Shown: one piece after another, positions 50,888 to 57,683 of the stretch
Layout of the letters: each line of letters begins with the position of its first letter
How positions within the stretch are numbered: the first letter of the stretch is position 1
From: Marinobacterium sp.
GTDB taxonomy: Bacteria; Pseudomonadota; Gammaproteobacteria; Pseudomonadales; Balneatricaceae
Assembly: GCA_025800125.1 (NCBI GenBank)
Contig: JAOXSF010000038.1
Coordinates: forward strand, 38,048-102,047
Direction of reading: 5' to 3'
DNA length: 64,000 nucleotides
Made by a program: the position numbers and the translations under genes
Notes under the pieces: generated by a model
What the model was told of the DNA's origin: nothing
The model's input: the letters and a program-made list of their open reading frames with translations, nothing else
Database searches by the model: none

Positions 50888-51370
50888 ATGGCTAATATTA
50901 TTGGTGAACTGCGCGTTGTTTATACGGAGCTGTCGGGTGAAGTCGCTGCGTATGACCTGGTAAATTGGCGGGAAGGCGGGCTATTTATTACAGGCTATAC
51001 GTACGATGGTTTCCGCCCTTTTCTTAGAGAACGTATCAATCATTACTACGTTAAACCCGACCCTTTCGATATTTGTACATCAGCACCGCTAACCCCACTA
51101 AAACCACCCAAGCCACCTAAAACAATACCCGTTGTTGTTTTCACAGGCTTTGCCAAAGCAGATAAAGCAAGGCTGGTTGCCCAGGCCAAAGAAGCCGGGC
51201 TGACAACCAGCAGCAACCGCGCGGTAAGTGGCAATACAGACTGCCTTGTCTGCGGCCCCAAAGCTGGGCCTGCAAAGCTGAAGAAGGCAGAAGAACTGGG
51301 CGTTGTTGTGGTTAATGAAACCGAGTTTCAGAAATTGCTGGAAACAGGTGAGTTGCTGGTGAGTGATTGA
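50888..51370 (+). CDS. BRCT-domain cargo protein
   Basis: 160 residues. The C-terminal 80 residues are a BRCT domain of the DNA-ligase type: VVVFTGFAKADKARLVAQAKEAGL, NTDCLVCGPKAGPAKLKKAEELGV, ETEFQKLLETGEL. The N-terminal part (GELRVVYTELSGEVAAYDLVNWREGGLFITGY) resembles a WYL-like ligand-binding strand set. A proline/lysine linker (PLKPPKPPKTIP) joins them. BRCT proteins of this kind bind DNA ends or phosphoproteins. It is the first gene of the third cargo block and has a good AAGGAG site. Confidence 0.8.
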   Translation: MANIIGELRVVYTELSGEVAAYDLVNWREGGLFITGYTYDGFRPFLRERINHYYVKPDPFDICTSAPLTPLKPPKPPKTIPVVVFTGFAKADKARLVAQAKEAGLTTSSNRAVSGNTDCLVCGPKAGPAKLKKAEELGVVVVNETEFQKLLETGELLVSD

Positions 51371-51477
51371 TATGTAAAGTGGTTCGCCTGATTGGTGCCT
51401 GTGACTATTAGATAATGAAGCAGGTTGGTAAAAGCAGATGCTCTGTTTGGTGATGTTTAGGTGTTTAATCAACAAGT

Positions 51478-51507
51478 TTGTTAGACATCGCAATCATCTT
51501 CTATAAA
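51478..51507 (+). promoter_or_regulatory. Sigma-70 promoter of the membrane operon
   Basis: TTGTTA (51478-51483), 18-nt spacer, TATAAA (51502-51507). Start of transcription about 51514, 37 nt before the ATG of the 287-residue membrane protein. Confidence 0.55.
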
Positions 51508-51550
51508 ATATGTCCCTTGACGCTTCTATGTTGATAAAGGATAAGCACAG

Positions 51551-52414
51551 ATGACGAAGCAAATCAGTACTTTTTATATGTTTTATGATGGCCCTGCTCA
51601 TTCTGATCATGAGATGGACATTCTTGAAGTTGCAGATAGCCTTAAAGGGCTGGGGACGCTTTTTCATGAGACAAATAATGCATTGAATGGTGGTAATACG
51701 TCATTGAATGTAAAAGTCCATGCAGGTTTTGTGCAGGGATCGTTCGGTATTGAAGTACAAGTTATTCAGGAAATGCTGAATAATTCTAAGGATATACTGC
51801 CTTTTATTGGTATCGGTACTACGATGGCAGGAGCAACCCTTTTAGAAGTAGTAAGTAAACTAAGGGGGCGTAATGTCGATTCTTTTGAAGAGAGGGATGA
51901 TGGCACTTTTGATTTAAAGGTTGGTGATGAAATTATTAACTGTTCAGAAGATATTCAAAAAACACTTGAATATCCTTCTGTGCGAAAGGCTATAGATACC
52001 GTGATGCACAGGGCTATGCTTGCTGAAGGAACTGAAACTTTTGGTATTTGCCTAGAGGACGACAGTGATCCTGTTTTTAAAATATCCAAGGCTGATGCAC
52101 CAAAATACAAAGCACCAAAAACTGTATATCGGACTAAGGAAAGTTCATTTGAATTTGATGCAACTATCAAGTTCCTGACAGGTCATATTGATAAGGCTGC
52201 AGGGTGGCGGGTTGAATATAATGGAAATGATATAAAAGTGAAAATCGAAGATAGTGCTTTTATTACTAAGCTATCTGAAAATACTATTCCAAATATTCTC
52301 GGTCAATACTATCGAGTGAGCTTAACGAAGACTACGAAAGAGCGTACTGGAGCTAAAGACCTTGATTCATACATCATTTCCAAGGTGTATCACCCTACAA
52401 AGCTGAAGAGTTGA
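51551..52414 (+). CDS. Cargo membrane protein, first gene of an unrecognised operon
   Basis: 287 residues. N-terminal domain starts ISTFYMFYDGPAHSDHEMDILEVADSLKGLGTLFHETNNAL, continues with a strand pair (SLNVKVHAGFVQGSFGIEVQV) and then one hydrophobic segment (ILPFIGIGTTMAGATLLEVVSKLRG, about 79-103). The cytoplasmic-looking remainder has a charged region (EERDDGTFDLKVGDEIINC) and a C-terminal beta-rich domain (WRVEYNGNDIKVKIED ... YYRVSLTKTTKERTG). The same plan (soluble, one span, beta domain) is seen in the 48679 gene. It is 26 bp from the next gene. Function unknown. Confidence 0.8.
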   Translation: MTKQISTFYMFYDGPAHSDHEMDILEVADSLKGLGTLFHETNNALNGGNTSLNVKVHAGFVQGSFGIEVQVIQEMLNNSKDILPFIGIGTTMAGATLLEVVSKLRGRNVDSFEERDDGTFDLKVGDEIINCSEDIQKTLEYPSVRKAIDTVMHRAMLAEGTETFGICLEDDSDPVFKISKADAPKYKAPKTVYRTKESSFEFDATIKFLTGHIDKAAGWRVEYNGNDIKVKIEDSAFITKLSENTIPNILGQYYRVSLTKTTKERTGAKDLDSYIISKVYHPTKLKS

Positions 52415-52440
52415 TGAGTGTTAATTGAAGGAGCTTCATA

Positions 52441-52704
52441 ATGGATAGTTACCTGTTCTGGATAAGCTTGATACTGAGTATGCCTATGGTATACGTAAGC
52501 ACCAGAGTGCTGGTACGTTATCTGTTGAGCTTCTTACCAGATAAAGTCACAGTGCGGCATACAACGAAGGCGGGTAACACTTACACAGAAACGATTTATG
52601 TACGTGGTGGCGATGATCTGACTGTGCTGTTAGACGATGTGACAGCTCGAGCGAAAGCTTCCAGAGAGAAGAGTACGCAACAGGATGGGGCTGAGTGTAA
52701 ATGA
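52441..52704 (+). CDS. Small single-span membrane protein
   Basis: 87 residues. Membrane helix LFWISLILSMPMVYVSTRVLVRYLLSF at residues 5-31, then a small soluble domain KVTVRHTTKAGNTYTETIYVRGGDDLTVLLDDVTARAK. The gene ends in a 4-bp overlap with the next one. No family recognised; a structural subunit of a membrane complex with the neighbouring products is the simplest reading. Confidence 0.75.
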   Translation: MDSYLFWISLILSMPMVYVSTRVLVRYLLSFLPDKVTVRHTTKAGNTYTETIYVRGGDDLTVLLDDVTARAKASREKSTQQDGAECK

Positions 52705-53123
52705 CGGCGAGTGAAGAAGGCAATATTCCTGCTACAAACACTTCTGGCACATCAGTTAATAAAAAGGTCGTTGCCTATGGTGGTGGCACCGGTGTTGGTG
52801 CAGCACTGATGATCTTGCTCGAAAAAATACCAGACCCTGTCTTTAAAGAATTAGCTACACTTGCTGTTCCTGCTGCAGCTATTTTTATTAGTAATGTGTC
52901 AGCGACGATATTTGAGAAAAGCAAACTCTCTGTCGCTGACTTTCGACGAAAGCGTTATTTGAAGAAAAAAATTTCTGAGATAGAAGAAGCATTGTCTAAT
53001 CCTCTTGATGATCCTGCTCTAGAAGCAGAACTGAAAGCTGCACTTACAATAGCCAGAAGAGAGCTTATTCTGGGTTCATTTATTCCCTCTAATAAGCCAT
53101 CAACATTACCCTCTGAAGAGTAG
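52701..53123 (+). CDS. Membrane protein with C-terminal coiled coil
   Basis: 140 residues. A glycine-rich segment (VVAYGGGTGVGAALMILLE) and a second hydrophobic stretch (LATLAVPAAAIFISNVSATIF) form a membrane hairpin, followed by a basic patch (FRRKRYLKKKISEIEEAL) and a helical, acidic coiled coil to the end. Size and hairpin recall holin-like or pore-forming phage proteins. It overlaps the gene before by 4 bp and is 3 bp from the gene after. Confidence 0.75.
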   Translation: MTASEEGNIPATNTSGTSVNKKVVAYGGGTGVGAALMILLEKIPDPVFKELATLAVPAAAIFISNVSATIFEKSKLSVADFRRKRYLKKKISEIEEALSNPLDDPALEAELKAALTIARRELILGSFIPSNKPSTLPSEE

Positions 53124-53126
53124 CGC

Positions 53127-53762
53127 ATGTCAAGAAAATTATTGGTAAGCCTTCCGTTTATAGGGCCAGTTATATCTATTGCCAATGGCTATGCTTGTTA
53201 TGGTGAGGTATTTCACTTTATTCGTTTGGCAGAAACTAGCCAGTGGAGAAAACGGTTTTGGAAAGGGCTGGTTTCGTCTTTAGCTTTAACAACATTAGTT
53301 TTTTGTGTTGTTGACGGGCAACATATAGCGGATGAGGCTTTTAACCCCGAAGGGTTAATTCTTACCGTATTTCCTACCTTACTAGGTTTTGGTATTGGTG
53401 TGTTTGCATTGATATTTACAATGCAAGGTGATTTTATTGATGCACTGATTACAGCCAGTGAAAAATCGGGCACAAAAACAATTGCGCCAGAAATGTTTCC
53501 ACCGGATATGGCCTACCCTCTGTCTATATATAGTTTATCTATACTGGTAGCTGCTGTATTAACGGCTATTCCTGATAGTACCGGAACAAAATTTCTTGCA
53601 TTTTTTCTGGCGGTATATTGTATATATCTGACACTTGTGCTTCTTTCTGCAATTTTTGCTACGACAACCTTTGTGGTAAAAGTACGCAGGGATAACTATA
53701 AAAAAGAGCAAGCAGCATTAAAGGCAAAGTCAGATGAGCAGAAGCGTTCGAGTGAATCATAG
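53127..53762 (+). CDS. Four-span membrane protein, unknown function
   Basis: 211 residues with four hydrophobic segments: FWKGLVSSLALTTLVFCVVD, LILTVFPTLLGFGIGVFALI, YPLSIYSLSILVAAVLTAI and FLAFFLAVYCIYLTLVLLSA. The second holds a PTLLGFGIGVF motif. The C-terminus is a lysine-rich cytoplasmic tail (KVRRDNYKKEQAALKAKSDEQ). The arrangement resembles the 53828 product (both have four spans and a proline/glycine-containing second span), so the two may be distant relatives. Not recognised. Confidence 0.75.
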   Translation: MSRKLLVSLPFIGPVISIANGYACYGEVFHFIRLAETSQWRKRFWKGLVSSLALTTLVFCVVDGQHIADEAFNPEGLILTVFPTLLGFGIGVFALIFTMQGDFIDALITASEKSGTKTIAPEMFPPDMAYPLSIYSLSILVAAVLTAIPDSTGTKFLAFFLAVYCIYLTLVLLSAIFATTTFVVKVRRDNYKKEQAALKAKSDEQKRSSES

Positions 53763-53827
53763 TGTTGCTCGTATTCTTTTAGGTTGGCCTTAACGGTTGT
53801 ATAGCTAACAGAGTCAAGGGTATAAGT

Positions 53828-54376
53828 GTGATCACCTATCAACTAACACGCCCCTTATCTTATCTGCTGATAAAGCATGATGATAAGTGGTTGTATGACT
53901 GGCTGATTCCTCTCTTACTGACAGCAGGGACGCTGTGGCTGTCTGTTGAGTTTATTCCTATGCATGCGCTGATTAACAAAGGTGGGTTGATCAGTGATAT
54001 AACGGGCTTTGTTGCTAACTTGCCAGGTTTCTTCATTGCGGCGCTGGCAGCGGTGGCAACCTTCAATAAAAATGATATTGACCAGCTGATGGATAACCCC
54101 CCTAAAATCAGCGTGATGCACCACGGTAAATCACTGATGGTTGATATGACCCGACGCCGTTTTCTGTGTGTACTATTTGCATACCTGACAGCGACCAGTA
54201 TCATGATAGTGTTGCTGACAAAGTTGTTTTTAGCCGTAGAATTGACTACAGAGTACAAAGTTTATTTTAACTGGGCTGGCGTCGGGTTTTATTTCTTTAT
54301 GCTGTGGCAGATGGTAATCGCTACCATTCTTGGGTTGTACTATCTTGGTGAAAGGTTGCATACACCACAGCGGTAG
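53828..54376 (+). CDS. Four-span membrane protein, unknown function
   Basis: 182 residues from GTG at 53828. Spans: WLIPLLLTAGTLWLSVEFI, ITGFVANLPGFFIAALAAVA, RFLCVLFAYLTATSIMIVLL and WAGVGFYFFMLWQMVIATIL. Between spans 2 and 3 is a cytoplasmic loop of about 40 residues (NKNDIDQLMDNPPKISVMHHGK...MTRRRF). It follows the 211-residue gene by 65 bp and ends the cargo island one base before the convergent small gene. Function unknown. Confidence 0.75.
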   Translation: MITYQLTRPLSYLLIKHDDKWLYDWLIPLLLTAGTLWLSVEFIPMHALINKGGLISDITGFVANLPGFFIAALAAVATFNKNDIDQLMDNPPKISVMHHGKSLMVDMTRRRFLCVLFAYLTATSIMIVLLTKLFLAVELTTEYKVYFNWAGVGFYFFMLWQMVIATILGLYYLGERLHTPQR

Positions 54377-54565
54377 TTAGTATCTGGTAGTGCTTCCTTT
54401 CGGGAGTGCTGCCAGATATTCCTCCATCTCTGCACGCCACGCTTCAAGTGCCACCACCTTTTCCCCACCTGTTTTATTGGCCTGAATTTGCCCCCACTCT
54501 TTAACCAGCCTGTCGGCTTCGCGTAACTGGCATAACTTTGTGGGCAATTGAATGATTGCTGTCAT
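54377..54565 (-). CDS. Small phage protein of unknown function
   Basis: 62 residues, charged and helical (LCQLREADRLVKEWGQIQANKTGGEKVVALEAWRAEMEEYLAAL). It is on the backbone strand and abuts the end of the cargo island. No family recognised. The 139 bp to its right hold its probable promoter and the terminator of the next small gene. Confidence 0.55.
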   Translation of the reverse strand: MTAIIQLPTKLCQLREADRLVKEWGQIQANKTGGEKVVALEAWRAEMEEYLAALPKGSTTRY

Positions 54566-54677
54566 ACGGCCTCCCTGTTTACTTCATGGTGCATCCGGCA
54601 CCGATGGGCAGACTATAGTGCGTGTTTATGGGGTTGTCAGGAGGGAATTTGAAATTTTGATACAGTGAAGTAGAGAT

Positions 54678-54696
54678 AAAAAGGGGCCGAAGCCCC
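54678..54696 (-). terminator. Terminator of the 47-residue peptide gene
   Basis: Minus strand ggggc-ttcg-gcccc followed by TTTTT, nine bases after the stop codon at 54705. A UUCG tetraloop makes this a strong terminator. Confidence 0.9.
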
Positions 54697-54704
54697 GTGC
54701 TGTA

Positions 54705-54848
54705 TTACAGCAGATCTTCAAAAAAACCAATGATGCCCTCAACGATCAGGCTGATCAGTAGCTGGTTCATCAGTTTTAGTAGCAACTTTCTACCAGGGTA
54801 AAACCCGGCCCGTTGAAAGGATCGACGTTTGCGTCGTGACTTTGGCAT
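54705..54848 (-). CDS. 47-residue basic-hydrophobic peptide, possible type I toxin
   Basis: Start ATG at 54848, stop TAA at 54705, then a UUCG terminator. The N-terminus is strongly basic (MPKSRRKRRSFQRAGFYPGR) and the rest is an amphipathic or membrane-inserting helix (KLLLKLMNQLLISLIVEGII ending GFFEDLL). Such peptides act as membrane toxins in type I systems, and a divergent structured small RNA starts 86 bp away (54934). Another open frame of 67 codons (54776-54979) overlaps out of phase but lacks a terminator and a convincing composition. Function is inferred. Confidence 0.6.
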   Translation of the reverse strand: MPKSRRKRRSFQRAGFYPGRKLLLKLMNQLLISLIVEGIIGFFEDLL

Positions 54849-54897
54849 AATGGCTGTGCCTTAAATAGTCCGGCAAACCTCCACCACATCAGAACAG

Positions 54898-54927
54898 GTG
54901 ACGTATAGCGAGGGTTATCGCTATAAT
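54898..54927 (+). promoter_or_regulatory. Promoter of the small RNA
   Basis: GTGACG (54898-54903), 18-nt spacer, perfect TATAAT (54922-54927). Transcript start expected about 54934. Confidence 0.7.
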
Positions 54928-54933
54928 ACGCAC

Positions 54934-55026
54934 AGTCGTTTGTCTGTGCGGTGAAAGCCACCAGGTTTGTGTTATGCAAACCGCTTCAAATCAAAGCCCC
55001 ATGTGTTGCGTCACTTGGGGTTTTTT
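54934..55026 (+). ncRNA. Predicted structured small RNA, about 93 nt
   Basis: Between a consensus -10 box and a terminator lie three hairpins in a row: gcacag/ctgtgc (54930-54935 with 54944-54949), ggtttg/caaacc (54964-54969 with 54977-54982) and the terminator stem. No reading frame of note. It is divergent from the 47-residue peptide gene and could be antisense to that mRNA's leader if the peptide promoter lies further right. Similar arrangement to IstR/TisB, by analogy only. Confidence 0.6.
54997..55026 (+). terminator. Terminator of the small RNA
   Basis: cccca-t-gtg / cac-t-tgggg with TTTTTT at 55021-55026. There is no protein gene on the + strand for 600 bp to its left, which is why a small RNA is inferred. 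Confidence 0.8.
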
Positions 55027-55070
55027 CATTGGCCGGTTTACAGTATGTAATTGAATAGGCTTGCTTGATG

Positions 55071-55310
55071 CTATGCGTCTATATTTTGGCCTCCTGTCTT
55101 TTTGGTTGTGTGTTCATCATCACGTAGTGCAATGCGCTGGTTTAGCCATTCGTTAACTTCAGATTCAAGCCAGGCGACGGCCTTTGGGCCTATTTTTATC
55201 GGCTTGGGGAAGGTTCCGGCGGTGACCTGTTCATACAGCATGGATTCTGTAAATCCTATTTGAAGCAGAAGATCTTTACGCCGAATCAGTTGAGGAATGC
55301 TGCTGTCCAT
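55071..55310 (-). CDS. AlpA-family phage regulatory protein
   Basis: 79 residues from the ATG at 55310; ten more residues are possible from 55340. The AlpA helix-turn-helix is clear: LIRRKDLLLQIGFTESMLYEQVTAGTFPKPIKIGPKAVAWLESEVNEWLNQRI. AlpA proteins are excisionase-like transcription regulators of prophages and satellites. Isolated position between the small RNA and yafNO; it may regulate the neighbouring small genes. Confidence 0.88.
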   Translation of the reverse strand: MDSSIPQLIRRKDLLLQIGFTESMLYEQVTAGTFPKPIKIGPKAVAWLESEVNEWLNQRIALRDDEHTTKKTGGQNIDA

Positions 55311-55478
55311 TGGTGTGCTCCTGAATGCTGGTTTGTGCACCAGTATTCAATAAGCGTCTGTGGTCATGCTAGCGCCACAACTTGTACAGCGCGTCTCTAC
55401 ACATACGAAAAGGCTGTACAGGGTATGAAAAGGCCTTGCATCTGTGGCTTTACTGTGAAGGGTGTTGGTAGGCTCTGC

Positions 55479-55874
55479 TCAGAATTTCAGGCGGAACTGC
55501 TCGGCGGCTTTGCCAAGTTTCAACATGGTGTTGTTGTCGCGGGCCTGTTTGTGGGCATCGGGTGACAGAATGGCAATCAGCAGATAGTGATTGTTGTGTA
55601 TGGCCCCCTGACAGTAAGCCAGGTGAACATCGCTGGTGCGGTGGTATTGAATAATCTGGTGGGGCCAGGGGGCGTGGTTGTCGGCCAGGTGAATATGCTG
55701 TACGCCTTCTGCCCGCACCAGTGGCAGGTTGTATGGGTGGTCGTATGCTACGTCGCGGCCAAATGTGTCTGGTAATTCTCCGCTGGTTTTATAGCGCCGG
55801 AAGTCGTTTACCAACGCTTCCAGTTCGCTGTCTGACAGCTGCTGTTGCAGTATCTTGCCCTTGAATAGGCGCAT
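55479..55874 (-). CDS. yafO: YafO-family mRNA interferase toxin
   Basis: 131 residues that follow E. coli YafO closely in pattern: MRLFKGKILQQQLSDSELEALVNDF, LPDTFGRDVAYDHPYNLPLVR, HIHLADNHAPWPHQIIQYHRTSD, LAYCQGA, LLIAILSPDAHKQARDNN and the final KLGKAAEQFRLKF. YafO cleaves mRNA on the ribosome. It overlaps the antitoxin gene by one base. In the prophage it can stabilise the element or limit other phages. Confidence 0.93.
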   Translation of the reverse strand: MRLFKGKILQQQLSDSELEALVNDFRRYKTSGELPDTFGRDVAYDHPYNLPLVRAEGVQHIHLADNHAPWPHQIIQYHRTSDVHLAYCQGAIHNNHYLLIAILSPDAHKQARDNNTMLKLGKAAEQFRLKF

Positions 55875-56173
55875 TACTCGGTGAACTCGCCCAGCTCGTC
55901 ATCGCTGGCGGCTTGCAGTAGTGCGTTGCCGTTCTGGGCGATCTCGTGCAGGCGTGTTGCTGAGGGGCGAAAACTGGCTTGAAAGTTCTGGTTACTCTGT
56001 TGGCTTTCCAGTGCATGTAGCATTCTTTCAAACAGCTCGGTGCTTACCATGTAGCCTGCGGGGCGGTTGTGTGCCAGTACGGCGACAGGTTCGTCCGTGA
56101 AGTATTGGGTTGGATTTTTGCGCATCTCGGTAACACTGACGGTTTTACCGGCAAGAATGGTCTGTGTTGTCAT
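55874..56173 (-). CDS. yafN: YafN-family antitoxin
   Basis: 99 residues. The Phd/YefM-type N-terminus VSVTEMRKNPTQYFTDEPVAVLAHNRPAGYMVSTELFERML is almost the YafN pattern, followed by FRPSATRLHEI and an acidic end (ASDDELGEFTE). It binds YafO and represses its own promoter. Operator-like repeats are found directly upstream at 56191-56220. Confidence 0.93.
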   Translation of the reverse strand: MTTQTILAGKTVSVTEMRKNPTQYFTDEPVAVLAHNRPAGYMVSTELFERMLHALESQQSNQNFQASFRPSATRLHEIAQNGNALLQAASDDELGEFTE

Positions 56174-56190
56174 CGCTCAGCCCCTGTTAA

Positions 56191-56220
56191 GTACATATTT
56201 ATGTATAAAATTATGTACAT
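56191..56220. promoter_or_regulatory. yafNO operator
   Basis: GTACAT-attt-ATGTAT (56191-56206) and palindromic ATGTACAT (56213-56220): TGTACAT-type sites as used by YefM/YafN repressors. Confidence 0.65.
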
Positions 56221-56248
56221 TATAGTGTGACTTGGGGTGTGGGTCTAA

Positions 56249-57247
56249 TTACAGAAGGGTCTCCATCTCCACCCGGCTGCTATAGCCGCTGTTATTCATC
56301 TGATGTACCACCCGCTTTGTCACCCAGTTATTCGCATCTATGGGTGCTTTCCAGCCTTGTAGTTTGATCGGCGTTTCCGGGTATAGGTTGGGCCTGCCTT
56401 TGGCCAGCAGCAGGGAGAACTGCGCCTGCTGGCGGTTAATGCGCTGCAGCTCTGCCTGGGCGGCTTCTTTGGCGTCGGCTTCTTTGGCGTCGGCTTCGGT
56501 GGGGTAGGTGTTGCGCAGCAGGCGGGCTTTATCGGCGCTGCCGACGGTTATATCTCGCAGAACGCCCTCTTTTGTATCGTTCCAGAATGTTTTTACTCCG
56601 GTGTACTCGGCGGGCTTATCAAGCAGCTGGTAGTTGTGCTGGTCACCATCGGCACGGGTCAGGGTGACGGTGCTAATCGCCTGGCCGCCGGTGGTTTCGC
56701 CCTTACCTGCCGGTGTAAAAATCATCTTGCCATCTTTGATGGTGGCGGTGGCATCGTACTTGTGGCCCAGCCTGGCCAGAAAGCTGTTGTCACTCTCGTT
56801 GGTCTGGTCGATATGTTCAATGAACGTACCCGCCAGTTTGGGGCTGACGGCAGGCTGCAAGCCGTTACGGCTTGCCACGGTGCTGATGATTTCGCCGATG
56901 GTTTTCTTATGCCAGCTGTATTCCTGTTTGATTTTCAGTGAGTCTCTGAAGTCACTGGAGCGGCTGCGAATGGTGATTCTGTCCGGGGCGCCAGAGTGGC
57001 TGACTTCATCCACGGTATATTCACCCTTGTATACCAGCGGTTCATCACGAAAACCCAGCCAGCATTTCACAATGGCACCACGCGGTGGTATGGCCAGTTT
57101 GCCGTCGCTGTCATCGAGCACGATATCCAGCTGGTCTGCATCTTCTTCGCGGTTATCGGTCAGGGTCAGGCTGACCAGCAGGGCGTTCATTGTGCGGGTG
57201 AACTCCTGGCCATTAACGGTAACGCGGTAGTCAGGAATGGCGCTCAT
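56249..57247 (-). CDS. D: Phage late control protein D (tail hub)
   Basis: 332 residues of the P2 gpD family, structural homologue of the T4 gp27/VgrG tail hub. VTVNGQEFTRTMNALLVSLTLTDNREEDADQLDIVLDD and FRDEPLVYKGEYTVDEVSHSGAPDRITIRSRSSDF are typical, as is the closing RVVHQMNNSGYSSRVEME. A 15-bp repeat adds EADAK twice near residue 255. It overlaps gene U by 4 bp. Confidence 0.93.
   Translation of the reverse strand: MSAIPDYRVTVNGQEFTRTMNALLVSLTLTDNREEDADQLDIVLDDSDGKLAIPPRGAIVKCWLGFRDEPLVYKGEYTVDEVSHSGAPDRITIRSRSSDFRDSLKIKQEYSWHKKTIGEIISTVASRNGLQPAVSPKLAGTFIEHIDQTNESDNSFLARLGHKYDATATIKDGKMIFTPAGKGETTGGQAISTVTLTRADGDQHNYQLLDKPAEYTGVKTFWNDTKEGVLRDITVGSADKARLLRNTYPTEADAKEADAKEAAQAELQRINRQQAQFSLLLAKGRPNLYPETPIKLQGWKAPIDANNWVTKRVVHQMNNSGYSSRVEMETLL
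56462..56500. repeat. 15-bp tandem repeat in gene D
   Basis: ggcttctttggcgtc twice (56462-56476, 56477-56491) and a partial third; encodes EADAKEADAK. The same repeat style as in the host DNA, now within the prophage. Confidence 0.9.
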
Positions 57248-57681
57248 ACCAGTACACCGGTACCACCGCCACCGGTGAGCATGGCCAGCTGATCAACCCG
57301 GTTATCATCCACCCGCTTTATGCGAAGGCTGAATTCTACCCGGCGTGGGGTGCCATCCGGGTAGAAAATGCTCTGATCTTCGGTGATCTCTTCAATTACC
57401 CACTGCCCATACACGTACCCATTACCGGACACCAGCGGGTAAGGCTCGCCGGTTTCAGCCATCAGGCGCAGCTCGTCCAGTGATAGCGGGTCACCGGCGA
57501 TATCTGCTGCAATCCAGCCCGACAGGGTGATTTTGTCCTGCCCCGGGCCAAGGTACTGGTTCGATGGCCGGGGGCCAATCCGGCTGCCTTCGGCGTGTCG
57601 TCAGCTGCTCTGCCGTTGCTGTTGCTGGTAGGGCAGGGTGTCCATATTGAAGACAAAAAGGCCCAGGGTAATCAGGCTCAT
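57244..57681 (-). pseudogene. U: Tail protein gpU, interrupted by an in-frame TGA
   Basis: Read from the ATG at 57681: SLITLGLFVFNMDTLPYQQ then QQRQSS and a TGA stop at codon 27 (57601-57603), then in the same frame RHAEGSRIGPRPSNQYLGPG and QDKITLSGWIAADIAGDPLS on to the normal end with YGQWVIEEITEDQSIFYPDG. gpU proteins have SWRH or similar here, so a TGG tryptophan codon has become TGA. Without the stop the protein would be 145 residues, the normal length. An ATG at 57462 could restart only the C-terminal half (72 residues). gpU closes the tail tube and is essential in P2. Confidence 0.88.
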
Positions 57682-57683
57682 GG

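Noticed and set aside
54776..54979. 67-codon open frame on the - strand
   Set aside because: Overlaps the 47-codon peptide gene in another frame, has no recognisable composition, and runs through the small RNA promoter; the peptide gene has the start, end and terminator expected of a real gene.
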